Origin: Wolfiporia cocos
Lineage: Eukaryota > Basidiomycota > Agaricomycetes > Polyporales > Phaeolaceae
Assembly: GCA_029448655.1 (NCBI GenBank)
Contig: JACCLO010000023.1
Location: forward strand, 62,001-126,000
Direction of reading: 5' to 3'
Length of the DNA stretch: 64,000 nucleotides
Every line of letters begins with the position of its first letter. Within the stretch, counting starts at the first letter, position 1. The notes beneath the pieces were generated by a model that was given only the letters and a program-made list of their open reading frames with translations, did no database searches and was not told where the DNA came from. The position numbers and the translations under genes were made by a program. This document shows positions 35,191 through 47,300 of this stretch, in pieces.

Positions 35191-35441
35191 TTAACATGCC
35201 ACTATCTGTCCTGTACTAACTGTGGCTATCGCCGAATCCAATCTGTCAATTTTTATGTGCCAAAGCCGTGAGTCCAATACATTGAACCCAATGATTAATG
35301 GCTATCTTCCATGAGCCTGCATCTACACCAAGGCGAACGATTTACTCAATTCTGGATAGAAAATCTCCTTCAAAGACCAGCAACAGAGATCCCAAATGGC
35401 TGTAAGGCATATAGTACTTGGTTTTCCATGTACCTGCAGAT

Positions 35442-37245
35442 TCAAGATGCTATTCCGGCGCCTGCATTCTCAATGTCTAATCTTGCTTCTCCATCTCGTT
35501 GAAAACCTTGATCATCCTGCATTTGTTCCATCACCTATGAAAAGTCACATTATGGATAAAATGCGACATGATATGTACTTACCAGCTCCCCATTGTCTGT
35601 GTATTCGTCATCATCTTCAAATAACAAGCTATCCGGCATGCTATGGTCAAGAGGAGCTCCCATGTTTCCAACCAACCTGTTTCCAAATTCTATGCTCCCT
35701 CCAGATCTCGAGTTTCCGTCTACAAATGATGGGACATTGGAGGCAGCACTAGGCCCTTCGTCAGTGTGTTGTCGTAAATTGAACATGAACCTCGAGATCA
35801 GAATTGGTGAGATTCTGTCGAAATTTAACCATGAGAAAATTGCGCCTTCAGTTATGATACTCACGTTGTTATGAATGGGCCGATATATTCTATTTCGAAC
35901 TGGACAGCCGTCAGCTTAAGTGTCGCATGATTTAGATAAAAGATAGACACATAGTTGCCTCCAGGATAGGAGATGCAAGATTCCACAACTTGAGACGTAT
36001 TCAGCAGCAAGAGAACTCTGGATATGTAAGATGAATTGTAGCAACTAATCAGTCAACGCAGAAGCATACATGAAATATGCGGTACCTGTAACAGTCATAT
36101 AAATCGAAATTCGATGATATGTACTCAATCATCTCACCGTCTCTGACAATTACAAGCATCATGGGTTGCTTGATTTGAGTATCTGAAACACGTCTTGCCC
36201 ATGGGAATGCATATAACCATGTGGCAGCGATCACGATCAGATCTGAGACTATGACGCAAGCAAGCGCTGCGATGGTAACTGTGGAAGTTTTGACATGAAC
36301 ACGATCAGTCTACTATGACTCTTTTCTTATTTGCGTACTTCTGAGATCATGATCAGATAAGCTCCCCATTTCTGTAGCTTGCTGTTTACCTGTTGTAGGC
36401 ATTCACAGAGAGAAAGTTAGGTTGGTTGCATATCGGTACACCAGCAACAAATGTCACAGAGGGGTGACCACCAGAAGCATTTATATACTGATGATCGAAA
36501 GGATTAGTCAGGCAGTGTAAAGAGACAGGTGTCGTGAAATAAAGGCACGGACAATGTCGGCTGCAGCGGGCACGAGCCCTGTCAGCAAGGCTAACAATGC
36601 CCAAAACCAATTTCGTCCCGTGATAGCGTACACACGGAGTGCCGAGAACCCTGTGAGTAGGCCTTCATACACAATGCCATATTGGTATACATTGTCGGAC
36701 TTACCTGCTGCTATTGTTACCGACAAGATGGACATGACGTCTTGTAGTACAAGTTGTACGACGCAACTGGTGGGCCTGCATGTTAGATCGAAGTCTGTAA
36801 TTATGCCAGTAGGGAAACACGCAACCCCTGCAGAGATGGTTAGTATCTATTGATCGTTGCATGGAATGACTCACATAATCGGTCGCCCAATCGAGTGTAC
36901 TGAGCACGTTGGAGATAGCAGACAACAAGAGTGCATATCGATTCAAGAGAAGGAGGATAGTAGCCCCTGTCATACGATATCTCCAAATAGCGAGAACCTC
37001 GTGGTCGAATGTGACGATCTGCTCGTAGAGCACCAGCACTGTTCGTGGCTTTGTTAGGTAGCGAAAAAAATGCATAATCTTGAGTTACCGGCGGCAGCAA
37101 TGTAGCAGTAGTTTTCGATATAGCTGACGTGCGAAATATCGCTCAGGATGTCAAAAATAAGAAATGCGCGGAACTGTGAGTATTCTCACCCCTGCGTTAG
37201 GACTTCAATTGCCTCTACGGCAGAAAGACCCGTAGTAAAGGACAT
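35442..37245 (-). CDS. DUF6533-family multi-pass membrane protein
   Basis: The gene starts at ATG 37245 (MSFTTGLSAVEAIEVL) and ends at TGA 35442-35444, with several GT-AG introns of about 45-60 nt. Recognisable segments in order: ENYCYIAAA; VLVLYEQIVTFDHEVLAIW; TGATILLLLNRYALLLSAIS; SCVVQLVLQDVMSILSVT; FSALRVYAITGRNWFWALL; a WLYAFPWARRVSDTQ loop followed by VIVRDG; and a cytosolic tail with ILISRFMFNLR and an acidic stretch. These match the DUF6533 layout of integral membrane proteins abundant in Agaricomycetes, function unknown. A TATA-like GATATATAAG lies about 65 bp upstream. I see no stop in the exons I could join, but not every junction was resolved. Confidence 0.7.
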
Positions 37246-39092
37246 CTTATCAATGCAGAGTGTCTGCCGGAGAAGTTGAGTGAACATGTTATGCGGGCCG
37301 AAGCTTATATATCCTGTGCGGTCCTGTACCCTATCACGAAGTTGTGGCGGCCTCCTCGTACGGACATCCTGTGTTCCCCATCCTGGTGCGACTCACAACT
37401 CACGCATCGTACCATCGCTCCCGCAGCTGTGCCATTATGGGATGGCAAACAGTACTTGGCCAGATGATTGAGGAAGATAGGCACAGACAGGCCTTCGCTA
37501 GGAAGATACCCTGAGTATCGAGGACCCGTTGCAAGCAACTCTTCAAAGCTCTATCTCCGAACATGCAGTTTTCGCCAACCGAGGTAATAATGCAGTATTC
37601 ACCCTGACAAGGACAATGATGATTTTCGAAGCTGTATATCACCTCGTATGAGGTGGGAAGCTGCACAAGCGGACCTCTGTTCCAACAGGCTGTCCATCGA
37701 CACAAAATCATTGCTGCAAGGTGGAAGTGGGATGAGGCTGAAAAGCATGAATGAATTTTAAATTGGCCGGTGTCAGCACAATCCAGGCTAATGATCAGGT
37801 CGATACTGTTATCACTCTCCAAGGTCGGATCCTTACCGGAGGTTTGTTGGCAATGCAGATATCGAAGATAGAGGGTCTTCCTGAAGAATCGTGAGGGAAT
37901 GTCATCCGCTGATTATACCTGGATATCTCATCGTCATCGTCACGCGACACGGGACGCACCAGCCTCTGCCTGATCAGATATCAGATCTACTAATCTACTA
38001 TGATCGCAAGCATATGTGAGCGACTCAGGCCGTAGCTCATATGAAGAAGGCGTGCAAGTTGGAGAGACCAATTGTCCGATTCGGGTGCTCAACCGGGCTT
38101 TTTGTCGTTCTCCAGAAATCGGGCTACATCGATGCTATGCTTCTTGCCTCATACCACCACATTTGATCGGTGATCATATGAGGCCAGGCTCACCACTGTG
38201 AGAAGGCACGAATGTATTGGATCTTACCATTCATGATCCCCTAGGCGAGTAGGCGTGCAATATGATCGTACTGGAGTGGCTGGATGCCGCCATACGGCGT
38301 ACGTTCCTGTCACTTCTGGCCAGTGTCATGTCTCCCACCCAGTGGCCGCAGTTATCTACTGCCAGCCTCTGCTGGTCGAGAGAGCCTGACGCTGTGTGGC
38401 GGCAGATTGACACTTCGGATGTTCTAGACATGCATTTATGCGTCGCATAAACGTGATGGCAATGAGAGCGACAATCCATACTGGGAGACGTTCGATGACT
38501 GTTCATTCACTCTCCGACATCGGTCACACACAAAACAATACGGGACATATATTGCGCGGTATCGTCTACGTATGCGTGCGTGCTGCCGAAATCTATAGAC
38601 GATCACCAATAGCGCGAGCTCGGGAAGGAGATGCAGGGCTGAGTCCGGGCGGCACGACTACGACCACAGAATACCATATCTGCGTAGCCAGATATCTCTT
38701 GTACTGTGGGTGGAGGAGGAAGCGCAGCATCCATCCCACCCAAAACCGGGCGCACACGTGGCAAGAAAAATTAGCGGAAGGGAAAGATGATGCGGATGCG
38801 GCAATGAACGAGGGGTAGAGTCAAGGCGGAGTAAACGGAGCAGGATGGTCCTACACATTAGTACGCCGAGCGCATCGGCGCTCCTACGACAAAACAGCGT
38901 ATTTCAACGCCCGCCCATCCACAGCAGATGCAGACGCGGGCGGTTAGGACGGCAGGAGGTCTCATCGGATACGCCCCGGGAGCTCGCGCGAGGTGAACTG
39001 CCAGTTGTAGTGCATACATTCCTCGAGCACTCCCGCGCCCGTCATGATATGCAAGCAATCACTTGCAATGTGCTGAGATGCATCAAATCAGC

Positions 39093-39809
39093 GAGGGACT
39101 TCAGTCAATTATCTTAATCTGCCAACTGCCCTTCGCTTAAGAAATCGCAGTTGCGAGCTAGGTTTGCACGCAGATTAATCTGCTAACTGCGGCAGATTAA
39201 TCTACTGTGACAATAAAATGGTACATCCAGGATTCGAACCAAGGACCTGAGCACAGATGAGACTAAGAGCATCACAGCATACATTATCCAACTGAGCTAC
39301 AGTGCAACTGGTGTCTGCACACTTTTAGGAAATATATAGAGTATTTTGTAAACTTCATTTTTGCAGTTTAACATCTTCCATAACACAAATACAAATGAAT
39401 CTGCCTCTAATGACCTGTGATTCCAGTGTATTCAACTTTCCCAGTGTGAGTTGCTCCAGGTCAGGCATGGTAAAACAAGCTACCACTATCATTGATTTCT
39501 TTATGCTTGTTGTAGCAGTTAGTTGCCTTGATGATTTGCGGAAATTGTGTGTAAAATTTGCGTTATATATATATTGATTGGTCAAATGTAACTGTTATCA
39601 CTATGGCTCAGTGGGCTAATTATCCTGCGATGCTCTTATTCTCATCTGTGCTAAGGTCCTTGGTTCGAATCCTGGATGTACCATTTTATTGTCACAGTAG
39701 ATTAATCTGCCACAGTTTGCAGATTAATCTGCATCCAAACCTAGCTTGCAACTGTGATTTCTTAAGCGAAGGGCAGTTGGCAGATTAAGATACTTGACTG
39801 AAACTCTAC
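39093..39809. mobile_element. Palindromic MITE with tRNA-like arms, copy M2
   Basis: 717 bp, the same length as M1 but in the opposite orientation (GAGGGACTTCAG at left, CTGAAACTCTAC at right), with TSD AATCAGC at 39086-39092 and 39810-39816. The uninterrupted homologous site is near 26290. Both arms contain the tRNA-like boxes (B-box complement near 39232, A-box complement near 39290; mirrored near 39602 and 39660). Confidence 0.85.
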
Positions 39810-40419
39810 AATCAGCACGGCCCAGACAGCCAAGGCAAGCACCATATACGTACCGCATCCAGGTGGAGGAGTGCAGGCCGGTTGATCGAGAGGAAGTGGA
39901 TGTCCGGAAAGTGCAGAGATGCAAGCACGCTCTGCACATCCCTCGTCAGCACACACTGCCGGGTACCCTTACCAGCGCCAGCGGCTTACCTCAAACACGT
40001 GGTTCATCTCCCCGTTGTTCGCCCAGCTGTACCAGTTCCACCAGTACAGCCTCCGGGCCGTCCACAGCTTGTGCTCATCATGGCAACCCCCATGGCCAGG
40101 GAGGTACGCCCTCACGACGACATGCTTTTCCATGGTGCCCTCACACACCTACCAGCTCCGTGCATGCTCCATCTCGTGGTGCTCATCCAGCATCGGCTGC
40201 ACGCGCTAAGGCTCCAACCATATAATATACATGTACAGAAAATCGGTAAATATATGGTATATGGTATATACATAGTATATATACATAGTATTTACATAGT
40301 ATTTACATGGTTTACATGGTTTTTGGACAGTAAATTTTTTAGACAACTTGGCATAGCCATTTCTTTGCCCATATGGCTATGGATATTGTCTCTTCCTTCC
40401 TTTACTGACATGCTACAGG

Positions 40420-41421
40420 TAGTGTTGTGAGGTTCGGTCCGGCCCGGTCTTTTGCATGTTTTGGGCAGGACCCAGGACCAGGACCAGGACCGGACCGGTG
40501 CAGGCAATGAGAGACTGGACTGAGACTGGTCCCAAGCAGGACCCCAGTCCTATACCGGTCCCAGGACCGGTCTGAACCGGTCCAGGACCGATTGAATGGT
40601 CATTCACTTGACTAGATTTTATTTGTAAGAAAATGCGATGAAAGGGCACTTATTGATCAACATATATCAAAACATACTTAGTACAGCTCGCAAATTTACT
40701 ACGATGCACCGATTGTTGAGTTTTGCCAGTATGGTTGGTACACTGAAGCTGGTATATATTAATATATGCCACTGTGGTGACTGCACATCTCAGGTTAAAC
40801 CTGATGACATTTTATTGTTTCATTCTTGTATGACACAATGAGTAGTAATAGTGACCCCTAAATGGTTGGAAGCCAGTGACTGCATGAGATTTAACTGCAT
40901 ATATATCTATTTCAATGTGCAAGTGTCAAAGCTACTGGGCGGAATAATATACAACTGTGTGCAAGTCAACAATATTAGTGATAACATGAGGGCAGACTGC
41001 ATGTGTTAAGCACTGCCCAAGACAATAGCAGTGCTTCATTGTATCATTAATATTAGAAGCTTTACTGGTGAAAACTATTATTGTCAGGTTTTGTGATGCT
41101 TAGCTAGTGGTACATACATGATGCAGATCGTCTTGGATCATTCACTGGAGTCTTAGGTACTTGATTTTATGTTTAAATTAGTGCATCATGGTTTACAATC
41201 TTGGAGTCAAAGCACTATTCTATGCTAACTTTTGGGACTGGTCCGGGACTGGTCCAGACCGGTCCCAACCGGTCCTGTATAAATTGACAACTCGTTAGGA
41301 CCAGGACCAGGATTGTGTTAGGACCGGGACTGGACCGGACCGCTGAATCGGTCCCAATCAGTCCTGTCCTGGTCCTGTCCTTGGTCTTTAGCAGTCCTTG
41401 GGACCGGACCTCGCAAAACTA
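40420..41421. mobile_element. Non-autonomous hAT element, TSD GCTACAGG
   Basis: A 1002-bp insertion with an 8-bp TSD (40412-40419 and 41422-41429) and imperfect ends TAGTGTTGTGAGGTTCGG and TAGTTTTGCGAGGTCCGG. Both subterminal regions are packed with GGACCGG/CCGGTCC words (40440-40600, 41230-41410), typical of hAT transposase-binding sites. MITE copy B has the empty site (near 56108). No transposase. Confidence 0.85.
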
Positions 41422-41829
41422 GCTACAGGTATCAGCACTTGGCTGATATGAGGAAAAAATCAATGTTCAACATTCAACAACCACACTAGTAGCAGGAATG
41501 GCTTAGGAACTGTGCACAATGCATGAGGTAGTGGAAAACCTGTGTGCAGGAGTTTAATGCATGATGCAATCACTGTGTGGGATGATATATAGCATAAGCA
41601 TAAATCTGATCTTACCTTCTGCCAAATGAGAGGATAAGCAAAGTGTGTGGACTATGTCTTGACATCTTTGCATTTGTGCGGCAGCCACCAGATTGTCCAA
41701 ATCTCACATCACCACCGCACTGTACATTCTGTAAGACACATGACTGATTCAGATACACTATTCAAATCATCAATTGAGGGTCTAATATGAATGCATTTAC
41801 AACAACCATATATCATATAATATACCATG

Positions 41830-42381
41830 TGTTACGGTCTGCGCAGGGACTATCGAATATCTTGACTATCTTGACTAATGCCTCACTAAAGGAGAGGACT
41901 TAGCGTGCAGCCGTTGTATTGCACACCTCATTTTAGGGATCCCCAATCAACTGGTGACCCCCATTTCATGTGTAACAACCCCATGCCCATAGTCTTGCTG
42001 TATATCAGTTCTAGCTGATATCTTGTGTCCAACCACAGCTTCTTTGCATTTCACTTCTTGTTGTGCTCAACTGCAGTACTTCATATTTGTTATCTTAGCA
42101 TGCTAGCCTTACAGACTTAATGGTAGCAGTACCAAAGACACTATGACCCTGAATATAGGATCGCAGTATATAACCCGATGTAAATACCAGTCGAGTTCCT
42201 CAGCTCAACCTTGTTGAATCACAAGGATCTTACACTCATTCTCAAAGGCTTGAAGCAATGTAAGCCTACAGCTTGTATATTGACACTCTGACTCTGCAGA
42301 GTCTGACAAGTAGTGCGCTACTTGTTACACTGAGTAATTCGACTTAGTTATTCACGCTGAATGGATATTCGATCCGTAACA
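41830..42381 (+). mobile_element. Solo LTR, TSD CCATG
   Basis: 552 bp, TGTTACGG...CCGTAACA, with TSD CCATG at 41825-41829 and 42382-42386. Its family partner at 56958-58598 is 543 bp once its own insertions are removed. The strand is taken from the orientation shared with that copy and is not otherwise proven. Confidence 0.85.
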
Positions 42382-43611
42382 CCATGTATACATTATATGG
42401 TTGGAGCCTTAGCATGCGTGCCACCCATGCCTCCATCGCATGCCCAAAGAACCCAACCACATTCTCGATCCTGTTCGTGGGCAGGGATGCATCCGCGAGC
42501 CTGGAGAGGAGCGTCGTCATCCAGTGCCTGCCCATGCTCATGACAAGTGTCCCATACTGCAAGGGCACGGGCGTGAGGAGGAGGTCGTGCACATAGAATG
42601 ACAGTGAGAGCAACCAGAACATTTCCTCGCTGAACAGAGGCAGCAGCTTGCCCACGCTAGCGACGCCGCTCGTGTCCTCTGCAGCACCGCTTGCCATGTG
42701 CGTGCAGCCCCTTGAGCTCTGCCTTGTCGAGCAGGAGGTCTACCTGCTGGAAGGTATTATAGAATCTGTGACATAGCCACAATGGCCCTTCTGGCATCAA
42801 GCTGACTGCATTCAGTCATTGTTGTCAATAGGCTGTGCAATGTCGTGTTGGATATTATCAATAGTATCAGGGAAGGCATCCTAACAGCAGAGGAAAAATG
42901 AGTGTGAGTGGTGGAAAGCGACTGTTGGGGTCCCTAGCTCACAGATTCTATCATGTAACATGACCTCATGAAATTTGTCCCTGATATCCATATCAGCCAT
43001 TGTCTGCATTTCTAGTGCTGATAGAGAGCAGATAGCATGTATTTGCACGACATATTGAGCCCTGGTTCACAAATGCACAGGAGATTGAGATTGGAATGCT
43101 GTGCTGGTTACATGATATGGCACCTCAGGCTGGGAAGCCTGCCAGCTTGTCACAAACTTTGTGACCATCATATCCTCCACCTAACACTCCACCACCACAC
43201 GTCCTACTCCCGCTGCATGCGTCTTTCAGATACCAGCAGGCCCAACACTGTCGAGGTTGTCGAGGTCGAAGGGTAGTCCAAGGGCACTACAGTGAGGTCA
43301 AGGGGCTCCCAGATGAGCAGGCAGACATGTGCAGCAGAGGGATAGTGCAAAGTAAGGGGGATGAACACCCCAGAGTCAAAATAAGAAGTCTGAGGTGTAA
43401 CCCTCAGACGACTACAGTATATATACATGAAAGCGAGCATTGACTATTTTAAGGCTGCCCCACAATGACATCATTATGACCCATAAGGCCCCACAATGAT
43501 GTCATTATGACATCGCTAAGTACTAACTCCAAATGCTTACATATATATGTCAGGTGACCCTTGTAGCTAGGTAGTCTAAAGGTAACGCGTCGATCTTTAA
43601 ATCAGGTGATC

Positions 43612-44320
43612 TGTTACGGGTCGAATACCCGTTCGTATATTCGAGTCGCGAATATAGATCGTTCTTCTGCACGTGGGCGTATAGCCGTATGCAAGGCAAA
43701 TGCTCGTTAGATGCCTTCAGGTCCTAGGTGAAGTTCCTAGGAGATCGTATAATATCCAATACACGTGAGAGGATATAATCTGTTCAGGTGCGAGTCTAAT
43801 AGAGTATAAGACTCGCCTAAGTCCGAGAAGTCAGTGTGCACTTCGAGGACTTAGTCGTTTGGTTGCTCGAGCGAGAAATACTGAGCGTAGTTTCCTACGT
43901 TTGAGAACGAGTATAAGACTTCTTGTTTATACAACAAGGTCGAGCTGAAGAGCCTCGACAGTAGGTACATTAGTTTATATACTACGTTGGGTTTTCGGGG
44001 GTCAAGTCTGTCCCAGATGTCACCGATACTATCTACGCTATAGCACCAAACGTTTGATAGGTATGTAGTGATATATCTGAGACGATAGATAGGAATGATG
44101 GCGGTTGAACGTCATCTATCAGCTAACAAACGATGAACATGAAATGGTGGCAGAGTTGGATCTGCCAAAGATGAAACGCGCCCTATAGACTAGTACAACT
44201 GGGGATGCGCCCAGTAGAGTCACGAGTAGCCAGGGGAGTTGGTTGCGCAACAAGTCCCTGTATCGTATTCGCCCCGTGGTGAGTTCTGCCAATATTTGAA
44301 AAATCAAAATAACCGTAACA
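43612..44320 (-). repeat. 3' LTR of element 2
   Basis: 709 bp, matching 51358-52066 throughout as far as I can compare by eye. Confidence 0.95.
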
Positions 44321-44374
44321 TCAGCCCCTCCCTAAGCATTCGTCGGCCTCGACGAATTTTCCAAGTTCCCCGCT

Positions 44375-47300
44375 TCAGAGTGCCTTGGCGTCCTGCTCGT
44401 TGTAGATGTCGCCGTTCCCGCTGAGGGATGGGGTCGTAGGAGTTCGCCATACGAAGTGTTGGCGGCATTCATTCTGTCGATGACCTGGTTGATTGAGCCC
44501 ACAAGTTCTGCAAATATAATCGGGGCAGTCGAGGATCCAGTGGTTAGCGGAACCACATTGTCGACACGGCTGCTCAGGTGAGGGCCTCGCTGGTACCCGT
44601 AGGGAAGGGATATCTCGGAGGTATTCGTTATGTTGGTACCTCCAGTGGTGTGCGGCTCGGTGGAGGTTTCGTGCGGCCCATGTTGGTAGGGAGGCGGTGT
44701 CTCGTTCGTGCTCCCTCGCACCTCGCTCAAACTCCTCGCGGGTAATACTCTGCACTGAAGGAGATCGTCGTAGGCGGCGTGCTATTCGCTCTTCGCTGTC
44801 GCGCTGAGGTAGCCCTAGGGCTCGTCGGGCGTGCAGGTGGTTCACGTCTCCCGTTGCCTCCCATACCAGGAATACGTGGCGTCGGGTCTCTAACTCCTGT
44901 TCGGCGGGCCCTCTGAGTCTCGGTAGGCAGCGGAAATAATACTCTATCGCCCTCCATAAAATCAAACGGCCTTGCAACTCGGCGTCGTTCGTCGGGGGTG
45001 AAAAAGCGGGCGGGTCGTGGTGTGTATTCGGGTCGACTGGGAGCAACGTGCTCGCGATCCTCGAAGTCGTTGAGCGCGTGTCGTAGTCGGGCCGTCGTGG
45101 TGGCGGCCAATCGGTCGATAAGTCTGTCGGTGAGTAGCTCGAGTCCCTCTCTCTGCGCTCTGATCTGCCCCTCCATTCGGACGAGGTCCTCGGTGATGTT
45201 CTGGTACGAGCTGTAAATGTGGGTGAGGTCCTGCGCGATGTCGAAGAGGGCCGACCAGCCATCGGCTCGGCCAGCAAAAGGTCCCTCGGCCCTGTACCAG
45301 AGGAGGGCGTGTCTAATCTGTAGATGCTGGGGGGAGTACCTTCTTGGTGGCGTACCTCGCGGTCGGCCTTCTCGACGATCTGCATCGCCGGGGGTCGTGG
45401 TACGGCGGGGGAGCTGGTGGCGAGTCGTCGACATACTATTACTGTCCTGTTTTCGAGTGTCGGGGTTGTCCTGACTCTCGTCCTGTGGTAGTCTTTTATC
45501 AGCTCCTTGGAGTGCTCCAAGTTCGCCTCGTCTTCCCATGAGTTGTCGGCCGTGGCATAGCCTTTCCACTTGACGAAGTATTGATGCTTCTTTCCTTTCC
45601 ATCTGTCAGCCAAGATGGCTTCGACCTCGTATTCTTCCTGTCCCTTGATGACATCAGGTGGCGGCCGTAAGTAATTGGGTCCGTGCGCCCTTGTTTCTTT
45701 GAATGGTTTTAGTAAGGCGGCGTGGAATACCGGATGAACTTTCCAGCTTGTTGGTAATTGCAGCCGGTATGTTGTGGGTCCCATCTTTTCTGTGATAGTG
45801 AAGGGTCCTTCCCTTTTTGGTGCCAGCTTGTTAGATTCGTAGGGGATAGTTAGGTTCTTTGCGTCGAGCCAGACCTTATCCCCTTTCTCAAGCTTCGGCA
45901 GTTCTCTGAGGAACCGCCCTGCCATTCTTTTCTGGGCTAATTCATGCGCGATGAATGCCATTTTTCGCGCCTCTTTGATCTTCTTGATCCTGTCGACAGC
46001 TGCCGGGACGTTCCCTACTCTGTCATAGTCTGGGAATCCTCTCGGGACATATCCTAAGATTATTTCGAGTGGCGCTGGCCGGTTTTCGGTTTGTCTGGTG
46101 TTGTGCGCAAATTCGACGTCAGGCAGTCATTGTACCCATTGGAACGGGTCGTTCATGCAATAGATGCGAAGGTATACTTCGATCTGTTGATTCATTCTTT
46201 CTGTCTGTCCGTCGGTCTGTGGATGGTACGCCGTACTCATCGCTGATTACGTTCCCTGCAGCTTGCACAATTCCTTGAAAAGCTTTGATGCAAACTGCGG
46301 TCCTCTGTCTGAAATGATCTTTCGGGGGATGCCATATAGCGAGTAGATTTTTCGGTGAAATATCTCTGCCGCCCCTTCGCTAGTGATTGTTTTGTCGCAT
46401 GGGGTGAGAGAGATGGCCTTGGATAGGCCATGGTCAACAATCACCATCATGGAGTCATACTTTCCGACTCTTGGCAGGTCGGTGACAAAATCGACCGAGC
46501 ACTGTGAGAAGGGGAGGGCGTCTTCCCGTGTCGGTATTGGTTGCAAAGGGGGTTTCAGCGGATTCCTATCAGGTTTCATCTGTTGACAGATTGCACAGCC
46601 CCGGACGTATTCCGCTATCATTGTTCTCATGTCAGGCCACCAAAAGTGGGTCGTAACCTGTACTGTTGTACCCCAGATCCCAGGGTGTCCGGCCGGGATC
46701 GTGTCGTGGTATTTTGAGATGACGTCCCGTCGAAGGCCCTCATCCTTCGGCACGTACATCCTGCCCCTGTAGAGCAGTATCCCATCCGTTTGTTGCCATT
46801 CATCTGCGGTGGTTCTCGTGGGGAATTCGCCTGTGCCCCCTAGAGCGCGGATCGCCTGTTCCGCAGATTCATCTCGATCGTCGGTGTTCTTGATTCTATC
46901 GATGATCGGGATTTGGATTGCGTGGACGACAAGTTCGTCTGGAATCATGGTGATTCCCTCGTTGTCTTCGTTGCTTTCGTCCAGGTGGTACAACCTGGAA
47001 AGCGTGTCGGCCATGACTAGTTTCCTTCCGGGGACGTGCTGCAATTTCAGGTCGAATTGCGAAAGGAATAGATGCCATCTCGCTTGTCGCCGATTTAGGC
47101 GCTGTGCGCTTCTCCAGTACGTCAGGTTCTGATGATCGCTTCGGATCAAGATCCGATGCGGTGCTCCTTCCAATAGGTGCCGCCATTCTTCTAATGCTCG
47201 GACTATCCCGAGTAGTTCGCAATCGTAGATTTCGTAGTTCCGTTCTGTTGGTGTCAGGGATTGTGAGAGATATCCCACCGGCCGTTCGCTCCCTGTTTCA

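Larger units (their letters stand above)
40210..42409. mobile_element. TA-flanked MITE, copy A (with nested elements)
   Basis: The ends AGGCTCCAACCATATAAT and its complement are flanked by TA at 40208-40209 and 42410-42411. Removing the hAT-like element (1002 bp plus 8) and the solo LTR (552 bp plus 5) leaves 633 bp, close to copy B (665 bp). Subterminal regions are AT-rich with repeated TACATGGTATA-type words. No coding capacity. The TA target suggests mobilisation by a Tc1/mariner-type transposase. Confidence 0.85.
35190..42745 (-). repeat. Right arm of the old inverted duplication
   Basis: The inverted counterpart of 25690-30865, expanded by later insertions (MITE M2, and the TA-MITE with its own nested elements). 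It carries the better-preserved DUF6533 gene. Between 37.25 and 38.95 kb only diverged homology to 26.4-28.1 kb is seen, with no gene I recognise. Confidence 0.75.
38955..42745 (-). pseudogene. Unidentified host gene relic, copy 2 (interrupted)
   Basis: Homologous to the relic at 25690-26413. Reading on the minus strand: LFSEEMFWLLSLSFYVHDL to HAMEAWVARM (42640-42410), then the TA-MITE insertion, then RLYWWNWYSWANNGEMNHVFE (about 40050-39990), an intron, SVLASLHFPDIHFLSINRPA (about 39935-39870), MITE M2, and the last shared part (39080-38960). The shared intron position supports a real ancestral gene. Family unknown. Confidence 0.5.

Noticed and set aside
12648..42386. Shared TSD CCATG of two LTR families as a targeting signal
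   Set aside because: Two coincident 5-mers among about 20 insertions are not surprising; the other TSDs vary.
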